Positions 24,591 through 37,318 of a stretch of 64,000 bases of DNA are shown here, in pieces. A model generated the notes under the pieces. It had not been told where the DNA came from and ran no database searches. It saw only the letters and a list, made by a program, of their open reading frames with translations. The translations under genes were made by a program, and so were the position numbers. The stretch is from Ustilaginoidea virens (taxonomy: Eukaryota; Ascomycota; Sordariomycetes; Hypocreales; Clavicipitaceae). Within the stretch, counting starts at the first letter, position 1. Every line of letters starts with the position of its first letter. The DNA lies in the NCBI RefSeq assembly GCF_000687475.1, contig NC_057319.1:5446001-5510000 (forward strand), read 5' to 3'.

Positions 24591-25364
24591 TGTTAAAATC
24601 CTATAGTAGCCTACTAGGCTGCTGGCCTTATGCCCTACTGGCCTACTAACCTTCTGGCCCTTATACCGCCTCTTAGACTTATAGTAGTATTACCTTAGGC
24701 CTTTGCCTTTTACCTTAAGGATTTTCAGTGGATTATTTACTGTATATCGAGTAAGGTAGGCCTTATTGAAAAAGGTGTGGCATTACTAAATTAGCGTGGT
24801 TGCCTACTAGCGTGGTGGCGGCCTACTAGCGTGGTGTGGCATTGCTAAATTAGCGTGGTGGCCTACTAGCGTGGTGGCTAGTCCACTAGTGTGGTGGTTA
24901 GTCACTAGCGTGGTGGCTAGTTACTAGTGCGGTGACTAGTTACTAGTGCGGTGGTTAGGGTGGTTAAAAAGGCCCGATATAGTAGGGCTGCTGATGTATT
25001 ATATACGTGGCAAAGCGAGCATTACGAGGAGCTTTCTTACTGGCTACTTTAGATGCCTGGGCCCACCCCTCCTTCGTGTATATATAAGATAGCTTTCCCC
25101 CTTCTTTCTAGATAGAAAAAGGGAAGCATAATCGAGTCTATTAATACACTATATGCCTCTTAACTCCTACCTTCCCTGCGTTTCTGGTTATCTTATATTT
25201 GCTTTGCCTTTACACTTGCCTTGCTTTATAGCACTTATATAGTCTTAAGACTTAGTAAAAAATCTAGTATTTATACTAAGATTAGTTCACAGGTCGCAGA
25301 CAGTTTTGTGCCATCTAGCTAGCTAGTAAGGCTTTGCTTTATAGTGACCTTTAGAATTGCAATA
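24591..25364 (+). repeat. Copia-A 3' LTR, copy 2 (774 bp)
   Basis: It starts TGTTAAAATCC and ends GAATTGCAATA. It shares array structure and private positions with the 5' LTR of the same copy, so the two are a true pair. The differences are almost all C/T or G/A. Confidence 0.92.
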
Positions 25365-26799
25365 ATAGTATTGTAAGTAAGGCCTAAGATAATATAAAGT
25401 ATAACTATAGACGGCTATCTATCGATATCAATTGCCATATAGATAATATAGGTAATAGAGGAATATATTACCTTATATTCTCCTAAATAGCTCTAAATAT
25501 CTACTACTATTCTAATTTCCCTATATTATAGTAGGCGGATAGGTTAGAGGCTTAACCGTTATACTATCTTTTCGCTTATAGCGCTATAACAGTCACATCT
25601 TGAATCGATTAAAGTATTAATAAAAATATAGGATTTATATAAGATTGGTATTAAAAAAGGATATCTATCTATTCGTTTTACGATTTTATCTAATTCCTCT
25701 TATAATTAGGCTAAGGTCTATATATGCATTTTAAGCCCTCTAGCGAAATTAAGCTTAAAGGCTATTCTTTCCCCTAATCGTTATTATTACTTTTAACTTC
25801 TATAATTTATAAATCTAGTAAAGCCACTTAGACTATATCTAGCCGGATTACTAGCAATAAGTAGTATACCCTCCTTTAATACTTAGAAGAGCTATATTAA
25901 AGATAAAGACCTTTCTTTTTATATTCTTTATATTATTCTATAGAGACTTATATCGCTTTAGGCAGATTACTCTTCGAGTCTAGCTTATTAATACCCGATA
26001 TTTATATATTGCCCTTAGAATCCTAGGCGTAAGTTAGTTAGGAATAGGCCGAGCCCGGGTAATAGTTAATAATTAAGCTAATCTCGATATCGATAGCAAT
26101 TTATCGGTAGCAGTCTACCGCCGAATAGTAATTATAATAAAAGACCCTAAGACCAATAATCTTATCAGCTATATAAGTATTAAGCGCTAATTGGAGATAT
26201 TCTAATTTAACCTCCTTAGGCTAACTAAGGCCGCTAATAAGCATAAGTTTTTCTTCGAACTGCATAAAAAAGGCAGTAAAAGGCTCCTTTAGGCCTTAGC
26301 ATAAAGAGTGCTTAAGCTTAATAATAGTGCAATCCTACCGGTATAAGTCTTTAAAGAGACGTTAGAGGTATTCAAAAAACTTTATTATATTATAATCGCA
26401 AGCTATACTATTTTTAAAAAAAGCCGCGACCTATAATTAGACTATAGACGATAGGTTCTAAAAGATAAATATCTATTAGGTCTTCTCGTCTCTAATAAAA
26501 TCCCTATCGACCTTAAGCTTATATTATATAAAGGTCCGCTAGGCTATAAATATAGCCTTCTTACCATTAAAAGGGTCCCCTATTAGGATCGGCTTATACT
26601 TTAGCTAGGTATCCTAAATAATAGGGAGGGGGGCATTATATTATACGACCGGGGCCGATTAGGTAGCATTTTAAGAGCTATTTAACTAGCTCGTAAGAAA
26701 GGCCTATAGTAAGGCGGTAATAGCAGTAAGGTATTATACGTTAGTATATATCTGCGCCTCTATCTATTATAACCCTATTGCAAGTTGCTCCACTCGGAT

Positions 26800-27194
26800 A
26801 TATATATTATATTGGGGGCGTTATAGCTTTAGGTTCTCTCTATTTAGTTCTCTAGGTATACTCATCTCGATATCTTATATAGCCTGCATTATTAGCTCCA
26901 TAATATAAGGTTATAATAGTAAGGCTAAGAGAGTCTATTTAAATATAAAAGACTGGCCCTAAGGCTATTGCGAATAGGCATCGAATGAATATATTAAATA
27001 GACTAAAAAGGAAAAAGAGAGAACCCAAATAGGGGTCTCTCGATAGTCTATTTAATTATATATTGGCACGGGTTGAGGTCCTGGCGTAGTCCTATGACCC
27101 CGTGCCGCTGACTTATATGACCCTGCCTAGGCTAGGCACGGGCGCAGCCCGAGTCCTAGCCACATTATGGCGCGGGCGTAGCCCGAGCCCGTGA
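26800..27194 (-). repeat. Gypsy G2 LTR (5' LTR in element orientation), left edge approximate
   Basis: The minus strand starts TGTCACGGGCTCGGGC and continues with GC-rich text matching the G1 LTR (11460-11524). The AAATAGACT...AGTCTATTT inverted pair (26995-27053) is shared. The inner border is not clear. Confidence 0.6.
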
Positions 27195-27756
27195 CAATTT
27201 CTTATATAAATTAGCGTATCGAATAGATTTTATTTAGATAATATGCATCTAGAGTCTTATATATACTCTTATACCGTAAGGAGCTTAGTATATTTAATAT
27301 TTATACTTCTATACTATTTATGCGTGCGAGATATATATTATACTCTTCTTTATCTTAAATATATTAGGATTTTTTAAAGTCGAAGATATCCTTAATTGAT
27401 ATGTCTTCTATACCTAGAAGTTGTCGATATTGCGTAATATTAGCTATAATTCGCTAATAGTTAGGTCCGGATGGCATATTACGGATATTAGACTCTTTAT
27501 CTGGTTCATTAGGGTTAACTGCCTATTAGAACCTCATACTATTAGCGTAACTCTGGAGCTAGTTATACCAATCTTCCTATTAATTATATATTAGTAGCTT
27601 GATATTTGTCTTAAAGGATGTGCTAGCCGTTTTAATTTTATCTATTATATGCTTGGTTTGAATAAATATAAGAGGATATAATAGATAATGATAATAGGGG
27701 TTTCTTTGAGTAATAATCAGTATAGGGGGGGTAGTATAGTAGTGGATTGTTATAAT
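27195..27756. other. AT-rich sequence between Gypsy G2 and Copia-A copy 3
   Basis: There is no gene and no domain I recognise. It is less damaged than the Gypsy copies. It continues at 35109 beyond the copia insertion (TSD ATAAT), so 27195-27756 plus 35109-35342 are one stretch. Confidence 0.5.
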
Positions 27757-28500
27757 TGTTAAAATCCTATAGTAGCCTACTAGGCTGCTGGCCTTATGCC
27801 CTACTGGCCTACTAACCTTCTGGCCCTTATACCGCCTCTTGGACTTATGGTAGTATTACCTTAGGCCTTTGCCTTCTACCTTAAGGATTTTCAGTGGATT
27901 ATTTACTGTATATCAAGTAAGGTAGGCCTTGTTGAAAAGGTGTGGCATTGCTAAATTAGCGTGGTTGCCTACTAGCGTGGTGGCGGCCTACTAGCGTGGT
28001 GTGGCATTGCTAAATTAGCGTGGTGGCCTACTAGCGTAGTGGCTAGTCCACTAGTGTGGTGGTTAGTTACTAGTGCGGTGACTAATTACTAGTGCGGTGG
28101 TTAGGGTGGTTGGAAAGGTCGGATATAGCGGGGTTGCTGACGTATCATAGCGAGCATTACGGGGAGCTTTCTTACTGGCTACCTTAGATGCCTGGGCCCA
28201 CCCCTCCTTCGTGTATATATAGGATAGCTTTTCCCCTTCTTTCTAGATAGTAGAAGGGTAGCACAATCGAACCTGTTAATGCACTACATGCCTCTTAACT
28301 TCCACCTTCCCTACGTTTTTGGTTATCTTATATTTGCCTTGCCTTTACACTTGCCCTGCTTTATAGCACTTATATAGTCTTAGGACTTAGTGAAAAATCT
28401 AGTATTTATACTAAGATTAGTTCATAGGTCGCAGACAGTCTTGTGCCATCTAGCTAGCTAGTAAGGCTCTGCTTTTATAGTGACCTTGAGAATTGCAATA
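27757..28500 (+). repeat. Copia-A 5' LTR, copy 3 (744 bp)
   Basis: It starts TGTTAAAATCC and ends GAATTGCAATA. It is the short LTR subtype, lacking the TATACGTGGCAAAG segment before GCGAGCATTACG and having a shorter sub-repeat array. Confidence 0.93.
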
Positions 28501-28515
28501 GGTTATGAGCCCGGG
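28501..28515 (+). promoter_or_regulatory. Primer-binding site, initiator tRNA-Met anticodon arm type
   Basis: GGTTATGAGCCCGGG abuts the 5' LTR and is identical to the sites in copies 2 and 4. It has no CA or TG in a context that RIP changed. Confidence 0.75.
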
Positions 28516-29274
28516 TTTTACTTCTTTGTTTTAACCCTACCTTTTTGTGTTCACCCCTTGGTCTCTTTTGCTTATTAATACTACTAATATAGCTATCCTT
28601 TAGTATCTTCGGCTTACCTTTATTAACTTCGGCTTACCTATTATCACCTTTGGCTTACCCTTATTACCTATGGTATTACCCTGCGGCAATCAACGGCGTA
28701 CCTAACGGCAACTTATAGCGTAACCTCACGGCACTTTTAGCGTAACCTTACGTTATTTTCGGCGTAACCTACGGCACTTACGGATTTTATAGTGTGATAT
28801 CTACTATACTATACTACTATATAATACCTTTGCACCTAGTGTACGACACCTACTGTACTGTACGGCACCTATTATACTCTTCCACTTATAGCACTTTTGG
28901 TACAGCATTTACGGCACCTTTTATATTACGGCACCTATAGCACCCACGGCACCTACGGCACCTACGGCACCTATAGTACTTACGGCACCTTTATATTACG
29001 GCACTATATAAGCACCTTGAATACTAACGCTATAATACGGACTTGCATAATGCCTACAGCATCCGTGCTTTTTTATATTGAGACCTGCCGCTATATTCTG
29101 CGGTTACCTTTTATAGTAGGCTACTAGCCACTATATTTACTAGCTGTCTAGCTAGTTACTCGGTTATTTTATCAGTTATTCGACTATTTTGCTAGCTATT
29201 TAGCTAGTTATTCCTCTGTTTTTATAACTATCGGCACCATTTTTCAACGGATTTTTAAACCCTTTTTGCCTACT
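28516..29274 (+). other. Copia-A copy 3 leader with 9-bp repeats and a small ORF
   Basis: The leader holds TACGGCACC-type tandem repeats (about 28910-28990). A 76-codon ORF at 28897-29127 encodes Gly-Thr-Tyr repeats and a tail ending FIVGY, nearly the same as the ORF of copy 4. It remains open although the adjacent gag-pol has many stops. Confidence 0.65.
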
Positions 29275-32200
29275 ATAGCAAAGTCAGGATCCTATAAGGT
29301 CCCTGAATCCGATACTGAAGTTGATACTAATGCACAGCTACAGCTAAATATAGACGATATAAAATCCCAGATGAATATACTAACTGACCTTATATAGGGC
29401 CTAGTTAGTAGGCAAAATAACGACACCTAGGCTACCTAGGCTACTAATAAGAAGCCTACTAAAGCCACTGAAGCTAGACCTTCCACTAAGATTACCACTA
29501 AAGATAATGATAGTGAAGCTAATGTTATAGAAATCGACTAACCTTCTACTCCTATAAAATATAAGGGTAAAGAGCCTATTTATATAACGCCACTAATAAC
29601 TATCACCAACCAAATTAGTGATGGGGCTATTAAGGAATTAGCTAAGACTGCTAACCGCTTTAAGGAGTCCTAAAAGCTAAAAAGCCCCTATAATTTCGAC
29701 CAGTGGAAGCAGGCCCTTACAATACAACTCAGGGCCTTTAAAATAGCTAATTTTGTCAACGACCCCTCTATAGTAAGGCACTTTAATGAGTCTGAGCAGG
29801 CACTTTTACTATTAATGCTAAAGAATAGCTGTGGTGAAGAAGCTGCAGAGGCTATAGACTGGTGTAATAACCTAGAGGAAGCCTACCTTTTACTGGTGGC
29901 CTAGTACTACCACTCACCAGAAGTACAGTAGGCATACTTATACCCTACGTTTCACACCCTTATATTTACTGGTTATAAAGGCACTTTAGAGGCTTTTAAT
30001 AGCGAATTTAATAGCTATATATCTCGCCTCAGAATCCTAAGTTCTAAGATCGACTCTTTTAACCAAGTTAACCAGTATCTTTAGGCTATAGAGGGGGTAT
30101 TTACCCGCTAGACTAAACGCTAACACTCTATAATTAGGGCTTATAGCGCCCAAGGTGTTATTAACAGCAGCAAATTTAACCTCTAGTATTTTATAGTTAA
30201 CCTACTAGAAGAATAGCGTTCTAAAGGGTCTAATAAGGTAGCTACTAATAATAACCCTAAGCAGCTTAAGGCTTCTAAGGACTCTAAGAATAAAGGGTCT
30301 GCTAATGCCGCTTTTACTAATAATAATAGCAAGAATAATTCTACTAATAATAGGAAAAAGAAGCAGTAATAGAAAAAGAAACAGGACTGCAGCAAATAGC
30401 AAGATATTAAGGCTTTTATTATAGGCAACTATAATACTTAGGATATTAATATATCTTATTCTTCTTTATCTATATCTACTGATATAAGCTATAGTGCTAA
30501 ATCAGGCGGTAGGACCCCTAAGGATGCCCTCCTTTACGATATAGGCTCCACTTATCATATTGTTAATGATAAGAAGCATTTTACTACTTTTTACCACTTT
30601 AAGAAGGATGATAAGCCTGTTATTACTACTGGTGGTGGCCCTATTTCCCCTACTAGTTGGGGCATGGCACGATTTACTATGCTATAGGGCGTTAATCCCA
30701 CCAAATGGGGTATTATAGAGCTTAAGAATGCCCTATATATTCCTACCTTAGATATTAATATTATTAGCGGTATAAAGCACTATACCGCTAAAGGGGTATT
30801 AATTAAAAATCAGCTTTAGTCAGCAAGCCGTAAATATATCGGCATTTTTAACTTTGAAAAATACGGCTTTTTCCTTCCACAGAAAGGAATAGATATACTA
30901 CTACTGCATCAACCTTGCAGCCATTATACTATTACTAATAGTATAACAGTAGAAGTCCCTAGCCCTACTAACCCTGCTGATTATAGTGATCCTGAGGATA
31001 CCACTATTACCCCTGTTCCTACTACTGCAACTAATAAGGAACCTGTAGAGGCTACTAGCCCTACTATTAACTCTCCCGCTATTACGATTAGCGAAGAGCC
31101 CGCTATTACGACTAGCGAAAATCCCGTAGTGGCTACTAGCCTTACTCCTGCCCCTATAGCTACTAATATAGAATATCAGAAGTTATTATAGTTAGCCGGC
31201 ATTTAGCATGTACGGCTAGGGCATATAGGTATTTAGCTACTTAAAAAGACTTATGCTAATACCCCTGGTCTTCCTAACCTTAATAAGGTTAAAGATGCTG
31301 ATTTTCGCTGCCTAGCCTATATATAGGCTAAGAAGGTTAGAAGACCTTCTAAAGATACGATTCTAAATCTAGCTAAATGCCTGGATATTATAGAAGGTGA
31401 TACTTTTGCTATATCACCTATGCCATATAATAAACGACCTGTTGCCCTTATATTAGTAGATAGAAAATCCCGATTTCGTTGGCTATACTTACTGCCTAAT
31501 AGGGAAGGCACTATTATATTTAAAGCATTATAGAGCTTTATATAGAGCCTATAGGTTAGATATGGTAAAACGCCTGTTGAATTCCACTATAATGGTGGAA
31601 ATAAAATTAATAAAATGCTTAGTGATTGGCTTATCGAACAGGGTATAACTTTTAATATATCTTGCCCTTATATTCACGAACAAAACGGCCTAGCTGAGCG
31701 GTCTATTAGGGTTATAGCTGATAGGCTATATGCTACTATGGCCTGGTTAAGGCTTCTATCTAACCTCTAGTCTGCTGTAATTACTAGCGTTGTTATGCTA
31801 GTAAATATAATAGCTATTACTAATAGACCTTCTAGCCCCTATCAGGAGCTATTAAAGGATTATGACCATATTACGCCGGAGCACTACCCTGATCTTATTA
31901 ACCTTAGGGCCATTGGAGTAGCTATTGAAGTACTTATACCACACGAAAAGCGTATAAAAAGCCGCAAATTAGCGCCCTGTACCGAGCTTAATAGGCTCCT
32001 TACCACTCTAGGTAATAATACTTACCTAGTCTACCTTCTAAAGAAGAAGGTTATTACTAAAATAACTTTTATTACCTTTATTCATCAAAATGAAGGTATA
32101 GGCCCTATTTCTAATGGCCTAGAAGGAGACTTTCATAGAGGGCAAAATACAGGTTTAGAGGGGGTATTTAGCAGAGAATCTGCTATTTTACTAGATGACC

Positions 32201-34243
32201 TAGAAAGCATTCTTAACCTTACTAACTCTACTAACCTTACTAGCATTACTAATACTAATGCTATACCGGATGACCTAGAAAGTATACCGGACCCTACTAA
32301 TACTAGCGTTATTAATACTAATGCTACCTTGGATAACCGTCCTACCTTGGATAACCGTCCTATATTATAGTCCCCGGCTACTGCAAAGGATGACCTTATA
32401 GATATCCTTACTAGCCTTACTCCTGCCGACCTTGCTGGCCCTGCTGGCCCTGCTGGCCCTGCTATACCTGCTAGCCCTACCGACCCTACTAGCCCTACCG
32501 ACTTATTCCCTAATCAGGATTTATACCACCTGATATAGGATTCCTACTATACAGCTAAGCGTAAGCTAGCTAAAAAGGCCCCTGATGGTACGCCTAATAG
32601 CTGGAAGGATATGCTATGAACCCTAAAAAAGAAAAAGACCTTTGGATAAAGGCACTATTTAAGGAATTCGAGCAGCTTTTAGATACTAAAGTTTTCCAGT
32701 TTATTCCTAAGTCTAGCGTTCCTATTGATAGGAAAATTATACGCAATAGGCCTGTTTTTTGGGTTAAAAAGGATGCTAATAATCAGCCTATAAAATATAA
32801 GGCTAGATTAGTTGTTAAGGGCTTTATGCAGGTCGAAGGAAAGGACTTCTAGCATACTTATGCTTCTACCTCTATCCTACCCACCTAGAGGGTTATACTA
32901 GCTTTAGCTGCTAGTAATAACTGGGAAATAGAGCAGATCGACTTTATAGGCGCCTTCCTAAATAGCGAACTTTCTGAGACTATTTATATGGATATCCCTA
33001 ACGGATTTCTTGAATTTACGGAAAGTCTACTAACTGATAGCAAGTTTTGGTCTAATATACAGCGCCAATGGCTACTAATTTTTACTTAAAGAAGCTGGAT
33101 TTAACCCTTCTATTAAGCAAGCTATCTTGCTAAAGAAGGCCCTATACGGGCTAAAACAAGCACCCCGCGAATGGCAATACCGGCTAAAAGACCTGATTTC
33201 TAGTAAAGGTTTTTTACCTTTAGCTTCTGATGCTGCCGTCTTTTATAATAAGTAAACCAGCACCTTTATCGTCACCTATGTTGACGATTGCCTATTAGTT
33301 AGTCTAAATATAACTTATATTAACTAGCTAAAAAGGAAATTCCATAAGGTCTATACTATAGAAGACCGCGGTCCGGCTTCCTTTTTTCTAGGTGTATAGA
33401 TTATACGAAATAGGAAGGAAGGTCTATTGTGGCTACACCAAGCCCAATTTATAGCAGAGGTTTTTAGCTAAATTCGGCTTACAGGATACTAAACCTCAGC
33501 TTATTCTACTTTAACTAGGGATTCTAAATGAATCTAGTGGAAAAGATCTTAGCCCTACTGATCAGAGCCTTTATTAGAGCCTTACTGGCACTATAATGTG
33601 GCTTATAATGATGACTAGGCCCGACCTAGCATTTCCTATCCAATACCTTTCTCGGTTTATGTCGAAAGCAACTAATATGCATCTAAATGCTGCAAAAGGC
33701 AGCTTTAGTTACCTTAAAGGCACTGAGAACCTAGCTATTTGCTTTAGTGCTACTAAAAGCAACCAACAGCCTATTATAGCCGCTTATTCTGATAGCGACT
33801 TTGCTGGCTGTAAAGAAACCTCTAAATCTACTGGAGGCTTCCTGACTACTATTAATAGTAGTCCTATTAGCTAGCGTTCTAAGCGAGCCTCTTTAGTAGT
33901 GCTATCTACTTTAGAAGCTGAATCTGATGCATTACTTGAGACTATCCGCGAGGTATAGTGGCTTTCTAACCTTTGTAAGGAGCTAGAAATTAATATTTTA
34001 CGCCCTATACCGCTATACTGCGATAACCAGGGCTCCATTTCAAATTCTAACGACCCTAATCAGCACGCTCGCACTAAGCATACGCTATTAAAATTCCGGT
34101 ATATTAGGGAGCAAGCCTAGCTGGGCTTGGTTAAAATTACCTATTTACCTACTAATAGTATGCCTGCTGATGGTCTTACGAAGCCACTGCCGGGCCCTAA
34201 ATTTACTAGGTTCCGCGAGTTACTAGGTCTTAGGGCCTGCTAA
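29275..34243 (+). pseudogene. Copia-A copy 3 gag-pol pseudogene
   Basis: The start codon is ATA where copy 2 has ATG. Domains in order are Gag with its full central part (about 29275-30400), the K/Q-rich basic tract (about 30350-30385), and protease (DIGSTYHIVND, about 30535-30565, Thr changed to Ile). Integrase follows (about 31180-32090, NGGNK in place of DGGNE, NGLAERS kept), then the linker with GPA/GPT and LDNRP repeats (about 32200-32510), RT (32616 on, VDDCLL kept near 33275) and RNase H (to 34243). Dozens of TAG/TAA codons and a small insertion near 32625 break the frame. The longest open piece is 31795-32370 (191 codons). Confidence 0.9.
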
Positions 34244-34328
34244 CTTATACTAACTTACTTTTACTAAGGTTTTTCTTATGTTTTTCCTTAGCACTTTTTA
34301 CTGCATTTTCTTTCCCTATCCTTTATAC

Positions 34329-34364
34329 GATTAGCTTGCTACTATAGTAGCTAATCAGAGGGGG
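34329..34364 (+). promoter_or_regulatory. Palindrome plus polypurine tract, Copia-A copy 3
   Basis: GATTAGCTTG...AGTAGCTAATC is a 28-nt palindrome with intact arms, followed by AGAGGGG and the 3' LTR. Confidence 0.7.
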
Positions 34365-35108
34365 TGTTAAAATCCTATAGTAGCCTATTAGGCTGCTGGC
34401 CTTATGCCCTACTGGCCTACTAACCTTCTGGCCCTTATACCGCCTCTTGGACTTATGGTAGTATTACCTTAGGCCTTTGCCTTCTACCTTAAGGATTTTC
34501 AGTGGATTATTTACTGTATATCAAGTAAGGTAGGCCTTGTTGAAAAGGTGTGGCATTGCTAAATTAGCGTGGTTGCCTACTAGCGTGGTGGCGGCCTACT
34601 AGCGTGGTGTGGCATTGCTAAATTAGCGTGGTGGCCTACTAGCGTGGTGGCTAGTCCACTAGTGTGGTGGTTAGTTACTAGTGCGGTGACTAATTACTAG
34701 TGCGGTGGTTAGGGTGGTTGGAAAGGTCGGATATAGCGGGGTTGCTGACGTATCATAGCGAGCATTACGGGGAGCTTTCTTACTGGCTACCTTGGATGCC
34801 TGGGCCCACCCCTCCTTCGTGTATATATAGGATAGCTTTTCCCCTTCTTTCTAGATAGTAGAAGGGCAGCACAATCGAACCTGTTAATGCACTACATGCC
34901 TCTTAACTTCCACCTTCCCTGCGTTTTTGGTTATCTTATATTTGCCTTGCCTTTACACTTGCCCTGCTTTATAGCACTTGTATAGTCTTAGGACTTAGTG
35001 AAAAATCTAGTATTTATACTAAGATTAGTTCACAGGTCGCAGACAGTCTTGTGCCATCTAGCTAGCTAGTAAGGCTCTGCTTTTATAGTGACCTTGAGAA
35101 TTGCAATA
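34365..35108 (+). repeat. Copia-A 3' LTR, copy 3 (744 bp)
   Basis: It has the same length and subtype as the 5' LTR of this copy, starts TGTTAAAATCC and ends GAATTGCAATA. The right flank ATAAT completes the target duplication. Confidence 0.94.
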
Positions 35109-35342
35109 ATAATAAATGATCGTATATAGTGGAAATTATAGGATATAAGATCCTCCCGGGCTTATAACTATCGCGGTATGCGGGGCTTACTAGCGAATAG
35201 CCCTTAATTACTACCTAACAAGGGCGATATGTGCTCCTATATATAGTGCTCTATAGCATATCTAGCATATATAGGTGATAGTGCATATAAAACAAAAGAG
35301 AACTGCGCTAAAGGCCTATCTAGTAAGGACTTACGTATAAGT
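35109..35342. other. AT-rich flank at the left edge of the host island
   Basis: No gene is seen. Base composition changes abruptly near 35340 from AT-rich, TpA-rich text to GC-rich text with normal CpA. This marks the edge of the mutated repeat block. Confidence 0.6.
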
Positions 35343-35795
35343 CATATGTGGCCTTTGCTACGCATCATACAAATGAGTGGACTAGCTCTAGTGGAGCTGG
35401 TAGTGCCTCCGATATGGTGCGACAGCATGTATATGTACATCTACCTACCTAGGTACCTACCTAAGGTACCTATGCACCATCTCCAGCACCAGCCCGCTCC
35501 CGCCAGGCGACCTGCTGCTGCTGCCGCTGCTGCTGTCCATGTACTCCGCACAGTACATGTGTGCCTCTGCAGCGCTTCCGCAGCTCTTCCGCAGCCAGCG
35601 GCAGACCGCATAGGCATGACGGAATTGTCCCGACAGTATAATGTCATGGCGCCGCCCATGTCGCCGCCCAAGTCGCCGCCAGCTTGGCCCGTCGAGCCTC
35701 GCTGATGCGCCGACGCGTTCTCGGCCGTCAGAAGCGGCCGGGAAACCGGCACTTGTCGTCCCTGCCAGGCGTGCATTGCCCTAGCCCTTTCCATG

Positions 35796-35841
35796 CCCTG
35801 CGCTGCGCTGCGCTGCGCTGCGCTGCGGTGCCGTGCCGTGC
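35796..35841. repeat. Pentanucleotide microsatellite (CGCTG)n
   Basis: Roughly six CGCTG units are followed by CGGTG and two CCGTG variants. It lies in non-coding GC-rich DNA. Confidence 0.9.
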
Positions 35842-35948
35842 ATTGACGTAGAGACCAGACTCTTTCAGCGCCGGTCGACTCCATTGCCTGTGCTTCAATC
35901 TCGAAGTCTGGAAAGTTGAACCTGGCAAGTGACCCTCCCCTCGGCGCA

Positions 35949-35964
35949 CCCCCCCCCCCCCCCC
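35949..35964. repeat. Poly-C run, C16
   Basis: Sixteen consecutive C on the plus strand. Confidence 0.95.
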
Positions 35965-36260
35965 TCCTTCCTTCCAGAAGCGGCTCTGCGCGCGCACCTT
36001 GTCCCGCCTCTTTATTTGCCCAGCTGCGTCCAGGCGCAATGGAAGCATCCAAGGAAGCCCCACGGGCCAGCAAGCTCGAGCAAAGAAAGCCACGAGTGCC
36101 AAGAGAAGGAAGGGGGAGGGGGGTTTCCCCCGGATCCATCGGTCAAAACTAGGAAGCAGCTCGTTGGCAAGACTCAGACCAGACCAGACCAAGACGCTAC
36201 TGCTGCCGTGCCCAGGCCGCCAAATCAGCGGGATGCCGTGGACCGCTGGGCAAGCGAGCT

Positions 36261-36480
36261 TCCGTCGTTTCTTTTCTTCCGTTCTTTCTTTCTTTCCATT
36301 CCCTCCTTTTCTTCCTTTTTTTTTTTTCTTTCTTTTTCTTTTTTCCCCACCTTGTGTTCTTTTGGTCTTTGCCTCCCCCGTTTTCGATCGCATCCCGCAT
36401 CGGCATCGCTACCGGCTCCCATTGCCGGGGTCTTTTCTTTTCTTGTCCTCTTTTTTTTTTTTTTTTTCTTTTTTTTTATA
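36261..36480. repeat. Long pyrimidine tracts
   Basis: Two T/C-rich tracts, about 36261-36352 and 36428-36478, are made of TTTC/TTCC units and T runs of up to about 18. Frames across them give Phe- or Lys-rich peptides that are not credible as genes. Confidence 0.85.
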
Positions 36481-37318
36481 CCGCTTCAAAGGTTTTTTCC
36501 CCTGGGGCGGTGGGGAACGGGCTTTTAGGGCAGTGCGGGGCGAGCTTATTGGCTCGGCTGGAGTCTCAACCCCCCCCAATCTGACCAAGGCTAATGCCCT
36601 CACGGGCAGACCAGCGAGGCGGGTGGGGCCATGATGCACATCCTTCTGGCGGGAGGGTTGCGGCCAGCAACAATGCCAGCCATACAGAGGCCAGGGTTAA
36701 AAATAGCAACAACAGGCTCGACTCGAGCCGGTCGTCTGGTAACCCTGGGCTCACCACCACCCTGGGGCCAATCCTCGAGGGGAATTCGGGCCAGGCCTGC
36801 CATCGCAGCAAGGCTAATCATTGCTTTCTTTTTTTGGTTTCCCATGCCCCGGGCCCTCGGGTCCCGTTTTGGGCGTTGGGCCTGGCACGGCGCAAATCTT
36901 CGCACCAGCCTCGCCGTGGGCAAAAACATCCTGATCAAGCGGCGGCCCATGGCAAGAACCCAGGATAATGCCACAAGGGCTCTCTTTTCCTCTCCTCTCA
37001 TTCCACTGCTCCCCTCTCCTCTCCACTGCCCTCCGCTCCGCTCCGCTCCCCTTCGGCCCAAAGCCGGCTGGAGCGTTTTGGCCCGAGCGCAGCGCGGCTC
37101 CCAGCAACTGCCGGCCGCAGCCATTCATTCATGCATTCCCACGACAAGATAGGCGGGCCGGCTCGCCCAAGTCACAGTCAGTCACAACCTTGACATCAGG
37201 AGCAGCAAACCCGCCAGATGCGACTGCCTGGCCCGTGCCGCAACGAATCCCGCCGCGCTCGTCTTTGTCCCAGCCGAAACCCCCGCGGCGTTGCCCCCGA
37301 TGAAGAATGAATAGCAAG

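Larger units (their letters stand above)
17649..25364 (+). mobile_element. Copia-A copy 2, full-length but gag-deleted, with nested LTR-B/LTR-C
   Basis: Both LTRs are present (776 and 774 bp), with a primer-binding site, leader, gag-pol, palindrome, polypurine tract and near-matching flanks ATAGG/ATAGT (4 of 5). It lies in Gypsy G2. Compared with the copies at 27.8 and 54.4 kb, the central Gag coding part is missing while the frame is kept. RT is split by an LTR-B (22686-23727) that itself holds an LTR-C. The level of RIP damage lies between those of copies 3 and 4. Confidence 0.93.
15621..27194 (-). mobile_element. Gypsy-type remnant G2, split by nested insertions
   Basis: The Gypsy pieces are 15621-16208, 16994-17648 and 25365-27194, homologous to G1 at about 7840-8300, 8400-9060 and 9710-11524. 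The interruptions are a solo Copia-A LTR (16214-16988, TSD ACTAT) and Copia-A copy 2 (17649-25364). About 650 bp of G1 (9060-9710) has no counterpart next to the copia insertion. Readable motifs on the minus strand are RNase H (NYIIYDKKFLAII and IDYKNLKYF, about 15960-16110), the RT box YLNNILIY (about 17408-17432) and protease IDSRCDCYSAIS (about 25570-25612, Gly of DSG lost). It is non-functional. Confidence 0.78.
27757..35108 (+). mobile_element. Copia-A copy 3, full-length, heavily mutated (7352 bp)
   Basis: Two LTRs of 744 bp each are flanked by a perfect 5-bp duplication ATAAT (27752-27756 and 35109-35113). The primer site, leader, complete gag-pol, palindrome and polypurine tract are all in place. 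The LTRs differ at roughly seven sites by eye, all C/T or G/A. The coding part has many CAG/CAA/TGG-to-stop changes, so it was mutated strongly although its LTRs are nearly alike. Confidence 0.95.

Noticed and set aside
35441..36139. 232-codon minus-strand ORF at the left edge of the host island
   Set aside because: It reads through a C16 run and a CGCTG microsatellite; Gly-, Ala- and Ser-rich with no domain, and equal-length frames exist on the other strand.
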